Positions 22,281-33,674 of a stretch of DNA of 64,000 nt are shown here, in pieces. The notes beneath the pieces are model-generated. The model was not told the DNA's origin and made no database searches. It was given only the letters and a program-made list of their open reading frames with translations. The position numbers and the translations under genes are program-made. The stretch covers positions 62,001 to 126,000 of the forward strand of contig JANFAH010000066.1 in the NCBI GenBank assembly GCA_024663395.1, in the 5' to 3' direction. The DNA is from Pisolithus tinctorius (Eukaryota > Basidiomycota > Agaricomycetes > Boletales > Pisolithaceae). Within the stretch, counting starts at the first letter, position 1; every line of letters starts with the position of its first letter.

Positions 22281-25200
22281 ATGTCGCACCAATTACCTAT
22301 GATATCGATTCCTAAGAAGACCACGGAAGACGTGGACTGGACAACGCCAATACGTCATCTCATCGCCAAATCATATGGGGAGAATCCGGATAACTACATC
22401 CAAGAATGTCAAGCATTGCAACGATGTCGTCAGGATGCAGTCAAGGGCGCGGGTAGCGATACGACCGGTGAGCAGCTATCGAGGCAGTGTCGATGGAGCA
22501 GCTCTGATAGGGATACCAGGTCGTGATCTGTTGTACAAGTATTTTGGACAGCTGGAGCTCCTCGAACTACGCTTTTCCGAGATTCGTGTTAACTTCTCCT
22601 GGCACGATGCTTTCACGAATAAAGTGACGACACAGACGTCAATAGCTTTTGAGAAAGCATCGATTCTCTTCCAGATTGCGGCGACGCATTCTGCTATCGC
22701 TTCATCTCAGAGCAGGTTTGAAGCGGAGGGCATCAAACTCGCTTTCTACTATTTTCGTGCGTGCGCAGGGATGCTCACGTATATCAACGAGAACTTCTTA
22801 CATGCCCCCTCCACGGATCTCAGTCGTGAGGTGATCAAGTTCTTGGTTGGTATCATCCTCGCGCAAGCTACAGAGGTCTTCTTGGAGAAGTGTATAGACG
22901 AGAAGAAGGCCAGTGCACTGGTATCGAAGGTCGCTTCACAGGCCGCCTCGATGTACGCTTCATTGAGCGAGGAAGCCAAAGACTTCCAAGGAAAGGGCAT
23001 ATTCGATCGCAATTGGGTCACCTTGGTACAGGCATGTACTCGTATGATTAAGTCAGCAAATTCAAGTTAACACATGTTCAGATCAAGTCGAAGCTATTCG
23101 CCTCACTTGCCCAGTGTTACCGTGCACAAGCTGATGGCAAGGCGGGAAATCATGGTGACGCCCTTGCTCGCTGGATTCTCGCAGAGTCGCTTGCAAAAGA
23201 GGCCCACCGCTCCGCTTCCTCGTTCTCTGCCCTTTTTTCACACGTATCGCCGACCTTGCCCGCCGATGCCGGACCTTCCATCCTTGACCGCACCAAATCT
23301 CACTCGCAATTCTGCACCGAACGCAAGAACGAAGTACAACGGGAAAACGATCTGATATACAACGCCGTTGTTCCGTCCGCCGAGGTACTTGCGCCCATTG
23401 AGAAAGCGTCCGTTGCAACCCCTATTTCTATTCAAGAGGTATACAGCTCGCCGGACGTCCAGAAAGTCATAGGTTCCGATATCTTCATGAAGCTCATTCC
23501 ACTGAGCATTCACGAGAGTGCCAGTGTGTATTCAGAAGAGAAGGCCAAGCTTGTCCGCAAGGAGGTAGAGAACGCAGAGAGTGCAGAAGTAGAGGTACGT
23601 AGCGCGCTAGAAGCCATGGGCGTCCAAGATGGCCTTGCGCGATTCAAGGGCATGGCAAACGGTGGTATGGAGGAACAACCAATCCCGCTGGACGTGCGAA
23701 GGTGGATAGAGGATATAGGGGTCATAGAAGATCGGGAAAGCATTGACACTCTCATGCAAGAGTTAACACGGCTAAAGGAGGGTGTTAGGGCCGAACTTGA
23801 AAACACTTCGAGGGAGCTGGAGGCGGAATCACATGAGTGCGAGGCTATGCGGATCAAATATGATCATTTATGGACCCAAGAGCCATCCGCAGGTCTCAAC
23901 AAGGCCCTGAGGCAAGATTTCAAGTCACACATGGCTGCCCTCGACGCAGCCGCGACGTCGGATCAGCAAGTAGTAGCCCTCTGGGATTCGGTCAAGGGTG
24001 ACATATCACTTCTACTGTCACCTGGAGTGGAGGAAGTATTCCGTGCTAGTCTACAGCCAGCTGTTCCGTCGCAGAATCTCCTGGAACTGGATGTCAGCTA
24101 CGATGAGCAGGAACGAGCAAAGATCGGACAATTCACCAGTGAAATTGAGGAGCGTTTGGGCCGACTAAAGAAGATCTCTTACGAGCGAGGCGAGGTCCTC
24201 AAAGACTTGAAAGAGAAGGTAGGCATTCTGCTACCTCGTGGAGTCCCTACTCATGTCCTTCAGATCCAAGCCGATGATGTCTCTCATCTTCTTCTGCTCC
24301 ACCGCCGGAATGCAGGCGTAGAACCTGCTCTGTTCGCCACTGAACTTGAAAAGTTCCGGCCATATCAGCAACGACTTGCAGCTACTGCCCACCACCAACA
24401 AGTGACATTACAGGAGATTCAGAGTTTATGGAAGGGCCTCCGGGACCTTGCGAGCCGCGGTCCAGGTGTGAAGAAATGGGAAGAGCAGGAGAAGAGGAAG
24501 AAAGATGTGGTGCGCCGATTCTCTCGAGCACGGGACGGATACATGGATGTCCGTGAAGGCATAATGTACGTCGTTTGTCTCGAGAGAGTCATATCTAACG
24601 TCTCGACAATTGCGTAGGAAGGGACTACAGTTCTACAACCAGCTGAGGGAGTTGACTGCCTCGCTCGCTCGAAATACCAAGTCCTTCACATCTGAACGTC
24701 GTGTCGAACGTGAAAAACTCATTGGCCATGCCGAAGTCCAGCAGAGATTATCGGTCCCGAAACAACCTCTACGTGTCGTTGATAATAAACCACCACTGCC
24801 GCCCCAGCCACGTTCCCCTCCGTCGCTCGAAGCGTCATTTGCCTCTATGAACCTTCATAGTGGCCGTCACGCAACACCACCGCCCCCGAAACCTCCACAA
24901 GTCCCGCAGTCTTCTTCTTATGCAGTACCGCCTCCTCCGCAGCCTCGACGTCTTTCATCACACGGCTTCCCGCCACCACCACCCCCGCAGCCCACACGAA
25001 GCACTTATGCACCTCCGAATCCTCCTCGGGATCCGTATGCGAGCCTTGGGCTCTTCGCTTCCTCGCAGCCGACCACTCCTGCGGCACGACAACCCTCCGC
25101 ACCGCCGCTGCCGCCTCCATCTCAGAAATCGCCAGCTGTTCCGCCTCCCCCGCCGTCCCAGCCTTCTTATCAGTCGTACGTCAAGCAAGGATATTCGGGT

Positions 25201-25332
25201 AACTCGACATCTCCTGCGCCCCCGGTCCCGCCACCGAGCGTAGGTGCACGATTCTCATCCCAACACCAACCTGTCCCACCTCGGGCCCCACAAGGATACA
25301 ACAGTCAGTATAACTATGGTTACGGTCGCTGA
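22281..25332 (+). CDS. BRO1: BRO1-domain protein (Bro1/Vps31, ESCRT-associated)
   Basis: Four exons (22281..22467, 22520..23031, 23082..24565, 24618..25332), 965 aa. Bro1 binds Snf7 (ESCRT-III), recruits the Doa4 deubiquitinase and acts in multivesicular-body sorting at endosomes. The start MSHQLPMISIPKKTTEDVDW and the BRO1 domain (about 1-390) with LLYKYFGQLELLELRF, FEKASILFQIAATHSA and SLAQCYRAQADGKA are characteristic. A coiled V-shaped domain follows (about 400-760). The last 170 residues are Pro-rich with PPPP runs and Tyr-rich YNSQYNYGYGR at the end, as expected for binding modules. The second intron (23032-23081) starts with GC, the only donor that keeps frame. PalA/Rim20 paralogy is the main alternative; the long Pro-rich tail favours Bro1. 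Confidence 0.92.
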
Positions 25333-26900
25333 ATATCGCAGGCGAAGTGGCACAATATGACATAGATTGTAGCACACAGTTATTGCAAGTGCCTGTACGA
25401 CGAATGGTGACAGGATATGTATGTGGATTGCAGTGCTACTTGGAATACATCGGACTTCGGACTCTAGCCGCGCACTGAGACTGGCGGCGGCGACCCCACC
25501 CGACCAATACTTGAGCAAGGCAGAGGAGAGATTTACGCTCATGAGCGTTCTCCGTACAGCAGTTTCCGACCCCACTCTGACGCGTGCTGTTCCCACTTCG
25601 CTACGGTAGCAAACACAGATGCAACTTCCTGGTTCCACTGGGACTGGACAAGAGTAAGGAAAGGCCTATGCACAATCCGCGTGGATGCGGGTGGTGGTGG
25701 CACGATATTTGACGCAATTACGAGACGTTCAGACAACAAGTGGAGGCTGAAAGCAAGGGTTGTCAGTGAGATGTACAGTGACATTAATGTGTATAAACGA
25801 AAGACGAACTCGGTGCGGAGTTGGGTAGTTCTACGACGCAGAAGCAGCAGATAGAGTGAGCTTCGGGAACGTGGACCTTGACAGTGTGATGACGACGTAC
25901 TTCGACTGCATTAGACTAGAGAACCCGTAGTAAACCTAGTACGAAGGTCAGAGTGAGCGGTTTCCGGTTTCTGTGCGGAAGAAACACGCCAACATACTCC
26001 TCCAGACACCAGGGCTCCCGCAACGGACCCTGCAAGGAAAGACATGGTCACCGGGATGGATGTGAGAGTAGATTGGAGTGTTTCGATCCACGCAGGCTCC
26101 GACACTTGACGGTGAATTGTTTCTCACAGAATCTCCGGGTGTTACATTTTCAATTTTCTATAGTCATTGAAATGTGTCTATACAACGCCCAGTCGTGGGT
26201 TGGTCGTCGAACAGGGTCGTCTGCTGCATACACGACCGGTCGAAGACCTTTAACTCAATGTTCACCCTCCTACACTGGCGTTGGTTCGTCGTGGTCGTTC
26301 TAATACTTATCGTCACCGTCGGGAACATGACTATATCATTGGTTCCAGAATGCTTCGTGGTGGTCACTAGTGAGTGGATCAACGTTTTTGCTCGGATCTC
26401 GGCACATTGATATTGTTCGCCTGTGGGTTGTCGAAGTTCTGCCAAACGTCTCCAGCGTGTTTGCTGGACCAACCCACAACCGTCGCACCACTTGCAAATG
26501 GGTTGCGGTTTTTGGTCTCGTCAGGCCAGCGGAGAGCTGTCCGTCGTCAAGTGAGTGCGAAAGACGCCGAAGTATGTAGTTGAAGTATAGTCTCCGGAGA
26601 GCATACATTGCTCCCAAAGATTTGGGAACACTAACGCAATTCAGACTTGAAGAAAGGACCTCTTCGTTGTGATGAACCTTTATCCTCCTTCAAGGCCTTC
26701 TCTATCTTATTGCGAATGTTCCACATGTACACCAAACTGACGGAAACGTAGGTGAACGGTATCTAGTTTCCTGTCTGACCCGATGCCCTTTTTTGCCTCG
26801 ATAAATACTCACGTTCAATTTTCGCGCATTGCCCACGATAGTCATGGAAAATGAATCCTCTGTCGTTCGAGAACTCATGGAAAGTCCACTTATATGTGCT
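25333..26900. other. Intergenic region with no confident gene
   Basis: Several short frames exist on both strands. A minus-strand one near 25911-26105 includes a hydrophobic stretch (FLAGSVAGALVSGGVCW) but lacks an ATG at its left end and a partner exon. Nothing here is annotated as coding. Confidence 0.4.
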
Positions 26901-26924
26901 TTCTTTGCGATGCTGTGAGTGATT

Positions 26925-28680
26925 AAAGTACGCGCCTCCACCAATACTGCTGATGAGACTCTTAGTCTTTACGGTGTCAACTGTGCACAACTTCTGTTTT
27001 ACTTCCAAAATTACCCCGATGACACGGTCTTGCTGAAGTGCTGGGTATTGGCAATCTGTTGCCCGTATTAGGCGGTGTGCTCTGACGGAACCTGTTTAGG
27101 TCACGATTGTTTGGTAGTTGTGACTGCCTGTCGCGATTTGCCGATCTTACTTATGGAGTCCAGGATCCTGGATACCTTACACAGCGGGTTTGCCGTGTCG
27201 TTTCTCAAGGGATACCTGATAGACGATTTCGGCAACATTACAGTCATTCGGATAATTAGATGGTAGGCGGTTTGACCGGCTGCGCCCCCTTCGGCTCATT
27301 TTTTGTTGTGATGCTTAGGGATCTAGTCGTGTGTACAATTTCTTTTTCGCTATCCACCAAAAATACCTAGTGTTCGGACCTCCAGGCCACCTATGCAGTC
27401 GGGGTAAGTCTGTGCGTTTCAACTCCCGCTGAGCTAAGATCCCTGTGTAATTCGCAGTATGTTATAGTCATGATGATCAACGCGTACGTACTGCATTTAT
27501 TGCATATTGTGACGAATGCAAGTAATGCCAATGACCCCCTTCAGGTTTTACATCTGGCGTGTATGGAAGAGTGAGGAACCAATCGACCACGGGACTGTTG
27601 ACATTTTCTTATCACCATTCCAGTCTCTAGGAACGTTTGGATTGTCTGCTCGCTGGTCAGGCCTTCTATATCGCCTTTTACGACGCGGACTAAAAACTGT
27701 CTAAGTTCGTTATAAATGTTGCTCGCCTCGGTACATCCTTAACATTCAGACCGCACCTGAAGCTTATAACGTTTTAGCGATGGATGGAATTGCTGTGGGC
27801 GTAGTGTAAGTTATTTCTTCCTGCCTCATCGCGACAGGGTCCAATTTTGTCCAGTGCTGCCTCTCATACCTTATGGCAAACCTTTGGCAAACTTGACTAT
27901 GTCCGACACCTGCTTCAAAATCTATGCAAGTCACTGATGAACGCCCTCCAGGTCCCTCTAACGATATGGGGGGGCGTCGCTGTCCTTGCCGATGTATCGA
28001 TTCCAGGTGTTCTTGTCCTCCACATTAGACAATACTTGAGCCAGGAACTGTGAGTACGGGAACTGCTGACCCGGCATCCTAAAACTAGTCCGCAGGCGTT
28101 CACAGATGATTATGCAAATTTTGATATATATAGTTGCAACTGGCGCCTTGACAAGGTAGCTCACTATTAACACTTTTGGCCTTCCACTCACTGTACACCA
28201 ATTTAAGCCTATTTTCGATCGTAGAGCTCCTTGCGGTAAGTGATATTTACTACTGCGGGTTAAGAGTTAGATGAGAGGCGTTCCTTCCAGCTGCTTCTCT
28301 GGCCGCGCTGCACGTTGTATATGGCGATGACGCTGGTGCAGATAAAAGGTGCTTAACTTGCCATGCAATTGAATTCCCTGGCGCTGATATCGTGACACTA
28401 CAGTTTACTCTGTTTCCGCTCTTTTGTCGTGAGTGCTGTCCATACACTGCAAGGGCGAAGAACTGGGATTGAACCATGTGCGAACGTTTACAGTCTTAAT
28501 TTACGACTTTATCGAAGCAGAGAACTTGTGACTAGCTTGAATCTTGAAGGGGTGGGGGTTACTATTCACACGGACCCTCCGCATCCCCCATCATTAGTGC
28601 GCATGTCACACAGGCTGACGGCACCTAAAGATGATCTGCGATGCTTAGGCCTGCCTAGTGAGGGTGCTTTATCATCCTGA
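26925..28680 (+). pseudogene. DUF6534-type multi-helix membrane protein, partial or decayed
   Basis: A series of short exon-like pieces on the plus strand follows the order of the basidiomycete DUF6534 membrane family. They are SLYGVNCAQLLFYFQNYPDD (about 26959-27018), RILDTLHSGFAVSFLKGYLI with DDFGN (27160-27237), FYIWRVWK (27547-27570), VWIVCSLV near 27633, GGVAVLADVSIPGVLVLHIR (27969-28030) and RRRSQMIMQILIYIVATGAL (28093-28155). Many are bounded by plausible GT-AG sites. I could not assemble a continuous frame from ATG to stop, and a start codon was not found. It may be an intact gene with many introns that I failed to join, or a decaying copy. No function is known for the family beyond membrane location. 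Confidence 0.45.
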
Positions 28681-28986
28681 GCCACTAAATCGCTGGTTCT
28701 AGTTGTTCGAACGTACTGCCTTACCGTCATTACAATAGCAAAGATATTATTGTTGAGCGCGATACTTGGAAAAATGCTGCACATTGTGTGACTCTCGTTA
28801 GGAACGCATTCATGGAACTAAAGCAGCCGACTAGGCTCCCATGAGTACCCAGCTAGCCCTGAACCCCAAGTGACCGTAGGAAGTTGGAAAGTGGACTGGT
28901 GTTACATTTGGTTGCAGACCAAGAAAAGCATAGAAATTGAAAACCATAGTATTGCATGTGAAGGCACGAATTGTGTGGTGGAATTT

Positions 28987-29995
28987 TCAGTTATTTTCCC
29001 CAACTCCACTGGCGTCACCTTCCCAATCAGATTCGCGAATGCCCAATTCCAAGGGGATGATCGTCTGATTGAATGTGAAAATTGTCAAGCCACATCGATA
29101 ACGGACACGTGGTTCCCATCCTTGTGGCAGACGTTCCTCAAGAAGGAACGCTCGCAAGTCGTCCACCCGCCCTCCGAAGGCAGTGAGCAGAGTGGCTGTG
29201 CTGGCGGGTCGTGGGATAAGGGAGCATCCACCATCAAAACGGGGCAACTTACTTAGTACTGCCGAAAAGCTTGTGAGAAAGATCAAGTGTGAACATTGGG
29301 TTAGTCGCCCTCGCTCCCGCGCGGCGCTTTCCGGAAAATCTTGACAAGTCTTTGGTCGTGAGTAGCCGTTGTTCCTGATCCTTTCCCGTTGCAAACGAGA
29401 ACAGGTCCTCGATGAACGGCCGGTGAATCTTTGACTGGTCCGGCTGAAGTGCTGCATCTAATCCTAATTCTCATGGTCAACGGAAGATATTCGGACTAAT
29501 GCCCGCAGACTGACTCGTGAGAGAAGCATCGTGTTCTATGCCATTATGCAGGTCGAGTTCCTCAAGATCGAACGTGTCTTTGCCGTAGCTCTTGTTCAGC
29601 ATAAAAGCTGCATAGTGGGGCACGAATGAACAGAAAGAGGCCGAGAAGTTGTACGTCGTGCGGACTTGGCGAGTGAGGTCAGTGAATTTAATCCCCCGGC
29701 CACTACGAGAAATGATCCCTATATAAGACAGAAAGTGTTAGCTTCATGATGAAAGTCGAGCACTGCTCTCACCGTGGTTAGCCATAGCGTTGATTGCAGG
29801 ACAAGAACAGCGGCTCTCCCCTTCCTGAGGTGGTTTGTACTCTGGCCAGTTACCCGCATAACCTGGGTGTCCTTCTGGTACTACCTTTCCCACAGGACGT
29901 TTGAATAACACGAGGTTGAACAACGAAAGAGTGATGTCCCAGATAAGTATTCCTGAGTAGTAGAATGTTTTATATAAGATCGTTGGAGAACCCAT
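28987..29995 (-). CDS. Heme-thiolate peroxidase (chloroperoxidase/UPO superfamily), copy 3
   Basis: Four minus-strand exons (29773..29995, 29515..29718, 29253..29463, 28987..29200), 283 aa. Introns occur at the same positions and phases as in the tandem copies at 12.8 and 15.5 kb. The proximal motif is RCSCPAINAMANHG and the distal one GIEHDASLT. The N-terminus starts MGSPTILYKTFYYSGILIWD; the ATG at 29995 aligns with the other copies although the frame is open further upstream. Exon 3 has two extra codons and the C-terminus is more divergent (LGIRESDWEGDASGVGENN). Orientation is opposite to the tandem pair, so it arose by inverted duplication or was later moved. Confidence 0.88.
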
Positions 29996-30701
29996 TGTCA
30001 ACTTCTGAAGTCTTCCAGTAACTAAGGATGTAGGTTTGATGTAGGTCGTGCGGTTGCATGGACTGTGGGAGAACTTGTCCAAGCAGGTGGTCATGTGCGA
30101 GGAACGCCGTCCATACTTATCTTGTTCAAGTTGTCGCTTGGTTGGTACTCACCGTACACCAATGGTTTCATTAACTTCCGTTAGGGTGACAGACTTCGAT
30201 CTTCAGAATTTACTAAGGTGCCGAGCAATAATGGATCAGGTTGTCGGATTTTGAAGATGCTTGCGCCCGATTTACCGGTGCCGAGCTCAGTTTTTTGGCC
30301 TGCCTGGCCAGTGCACCTGAAAGTGCATCTGTGGACTAAAGAAAACTACCGTTTCCGTTGAATCGGATATCTTCGTCCATTGCCAAGTGCGGCAATGTCG
30401 CAGAGAAGATCGCGTTTTCTAACAACGGTCATCACGTTTGTTATTTTCCATCAACATCAAATTTACTTACATAGCCTTCTGAGGGTGTCTTCCCCTCTTC
30501 CATTCTCACGAAGTTATGAAGGCGCACACATTCAGGCACTGCCTCCTACTGCCTCCCGGTGTCCCGGATAAAAATATGGGAATGGCCAGGTCAGAAGTAT
30601 TATCTGGGCATCTGTTCACTTACAATGGTTGTGATATAACTGATGAGATGTAAGGCTTTGAGAAGACATATTATCAGTGCACCCGCGTAGGGTCCTCCGG
30701 C
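29996..30701. other. Divergent intergenic region (peroxidase copy 3 / carboxylesterase)
   Basis: No supportable gene. The two flanking genes diverge, so both promoters lie in these 706 bp. No clear TATA box close to either start was identified. Confidence 0.5.
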
Positions 30702-33293
30702 ATGGCACGACATTCCTTAACATATCTTACCACTCTTGCACTCTTCTTAATACCTGTTATCGCTACTTCGGGTCTTGCCAAAAGGGACTCGCCTCTAGTG
30801 ACCCTTGATTATGGTAGCTTCCAAGGGTTTGGCTCCGCCTTCAGCACAGAGTCCTTCCTCGGTGTACCATTCGCTGAACCTCCGTCAGTAATCCATTTCC
30901 CCTGTTTCTGGACGAGTTTGCTAATGTTACTTCCGCAGGGTCGGAAACCTTCGTTTCAACAATCCCGTACCGCCTTCTTCCTTTAGCGGCGTAAAGAATG
31001 CTACCTGGTATGGTAACGCCTGTCCTCAAATGTCCTTACTGGCCCCTGGAGTACCACTGCCAAATAATCCTGGCTTGGCTGGTGTGACCACCTATCTGAG
31101 TGAACTGGAGCCCCAGGGGATTGTGGCTGCATCCGAAGACTGTGAGTGACAATTGATAAGCCGTAACGCCGTCCCTTAGGTGATTCCGTAGGCCTGTATG
31201 CAAACGTCGTGCGGCCTGCTGGCGTTTCTGCGGGTGCTAATTTGCCCGTTGTAGTAGTACGTGCTACTCCCAGATTTACACACAGAAGTAGATACTAATG
31301 GGATTCCATAGTGGATTTATGGTGGTACGCAGTGCTACTTGCCGGAGTAGTGTTCCCTCGTTTCTGAAATGCCGTTCAGGTGCGTTTATGGCAGGAGATG
31401 CATCGGCCTACAATGGGACCAGCATAATTGCGCGGTCCATGAGTTTAAAAACTCCTATCGTTTATGTGTCCTTTAACTATCGTCTCAATGGTACGTAAAC
31501 CTTGTAACTGGTCGTGTCACCTGAAAGGTTGACTTCCCACACAGCTTTTGGTTTCCTTGGCGGTAGAGAAGTTCAAGAAGCAAACTTGGGTAACCTTGGG
31601 TTGTACGACCGTAGGTGTCCGTTACAGAGCAAAGAAGAATAAACGTTCACCTGTTGTTCAGAGCGCCTAGCACTTGAATGGGTCCAGAAGTACATCTCCA
31701 CCTTTGGCGGAGACCCAGGAAAAGTGATCATGTGCGTTACCACGCATTTTTATCATTAAGTGAGCTGAAGACTAGCACAGTTGGGGTCAAAGTGCCGGAT
31801 CTATCTCGGCGATGCTGCAAATGGTAGCATATGACGGGAACTTGAACGGATTGTTCCAAGGTGCTATCATGGTACCTCTCGTTTTAATTTAACGGCTTTG
31901 TAAGTTGTCTCATGTGATACATACAGGAATCCGGGTCCGCCGCACCCATACACGAAATTACCTCAGAACAGCAGCAGGAAAATTATGATTTCCTTATCGC
32001 ACAAACGAACTGCGGTGGCGCAAGTGACACACTCGGCTGCCTCAGGGAAGCACCCTACGAAGCCATCGCGAATGCTACCGCGCAGATGACCGCTTTACTC
32101 TCCTACCAATCTCTCAACTCTACCTGGGGACCGCTTGTCGACGGTGTCTTTCTGAAGCAGACCGTTCGACAGTCCCTGAGAGCAGGCAAATATGCGAGGG
32201 TAAGTAGTTCATCGTGCTCCTCCCTCGTCTCCCATCGTGATGATTTTTGCAGGTTCCAGTCATCCTTGGCGATGTCGACGACGAGGGGACGTACGTGGAC
32301 TGTGTTTGCAAAGGACTCCCAGTGCATTGATGATGACGTCCTATAGCTTGTTCTCTCTCTACAGTCTCAACGTCACGTAAGCGACAAGTAGCGAGCCACG
32401 ACGAAGTCTGACAACAGGTTTTAATAGGACAAACGACCAGTTCCTGCAATATATACGCACCGTGTAAGACAGATCATTGCCTGTTCGGCTTTGGCTGATA
32501 GCCCCAATTGAAGGTTCTTGGTCGGGCTCAGCGACGCTGAGATTAACCTCGTCGGCGAGTTGTATCCCGACGACCCTGCCCAGGTAGGCAGCCTCCTTCG
32601 CTAAATTCTTGATACTTCCCTTCTAAATTAACATATCTGTAGGGCTCTCCCTTCGGTGTGGGCACGAATGATACCCTTACGTATGTAGATTACTACCCTG
32701 CCGAGTGAATTATCTCTGATCACTTCTCTATCTGCAGTCCGGAGTATAAACGTATTGCCGCATTCCAAGGCGACTTCTATTTTCAAGCCCCTCGTAGATA
32801 TAGTTTGAGCATCCTGTCCACGACGCAGAATGTTTGGAGCTACAGTCAGTATCATATCGTCTAATCTCAATTTTCGGAGCCTGGAGTACTGACACAATGT
32901 ATGCAAGTTTGGAAGAGGGACAAGTTTGTTCCTGGAATAGGTTCTTTCCATGAGAGTGACCTGCAGGAGTATTACGACTTGACCGGCACAACAGATTGGG
33001 TGGGTGCCGATGCACTCAGTGAGTCCTTCCCCTAAATTTTCTTTTGTGGATAAACGCATAATATCCCGACAGTCAACTTTGCTTACACCCTCGATCCCAA
33101 CGTCCCCGCTCAAGGTTATCCGCCTGGGGCCTCTTCGTCATTGCTGTCCGGTCTTTATTGGTCTCAGTGGAAGCTCTGGTCTCCAGATTTGTTGACATTC
33201 GAGGACCCGAACGTACTCACGTTTACGAAGGATACATTCAGAGCAAAGGCGGTGGCGTACTTGAATTATCTCGAGGACCAGATGGGATTGTGA
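30702..33293 (+). CDS. Secreted type-B carboxylesterase/lipase (alpha/beta hydrolase)
   Basis: Seventeen exons, 574 aa: 30702..30883, 30939..31141, 31192..31256, 31312..31324, 31380..31490, 31545..31610, 31662..31731, 31781..31871, 31927..32199, 32253..32290, 32347..32376, 32428..32463, 32514..32583, 32643..32680, 32738..32844, 32908..33018 and 33073..33293. All splice junctions keep phase, so the gene looks intact. A signal peptide is evident (SLTYLTTLALFLIPVIATSG). Family marks in order: FLGVPFAEPPVGNLRF, WIYGGAFMAGDASAYNG (oxyanion region), FNYRLNAFGFLGG, the nucleophile elbow WGQSAGSISAM, and catalytic-His region GSFHESDLQEYY. The usual oxyanion GGGF reads GGAF. Exon 4 is only 13 nt. It hydrolyses esters; the natural substrate is unknown. 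Confidence 0.92.
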
Positions 33294-33674
33294 GAAGACA
33301 CTGCACGTGTCGTACATACGTAGTTGCAATAACTACTATAGTCAACGCGCTCGTTGTGTTGTCTATACCTATCGTCTGCGTACTTCTGTCAGAGTGACCC
33401 GTTGAGCGGCTCTGCACCGGGTCGATCTAGCTGCAGTAAGACTATGTTCCACGAGAGCCCTTGTTATATCGCCCCGCACAGCAGCAAGTTGCAGCCCCAG
33501 AGTGTGGGGATGTTCGTGCGGTAGGAGTAGGACGTTAACCCATGTGTGGGGAAGAGCGTTGACAGAGATTCTAGGATGGTTCAAACGTTCATTCTTGGGT
33601 CATCATCCAACCGAAGGTGCCCGATAAGCACATGGTAAAAGCAATGCGAAGGTAAGACGAAGACGGCTGGAATG
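33294..33674. other. Intergenic region downstream of the carboxylesterase
   Basis: Nothing supportable seen on either strand. Confidence 0.5.

Noticed and set aside
25911..26105. Small minus-strand frame with a hydrophobic helix
   Set aside because: It has no ATG at its start and no partner exon or homology recognised.
26425..26490. Inverted repeat gtgggttgtcg / ccaacccacaac as a terminator or mobile-element end
   Set aside because: Short, with a long loop and no associated element or target duplication.
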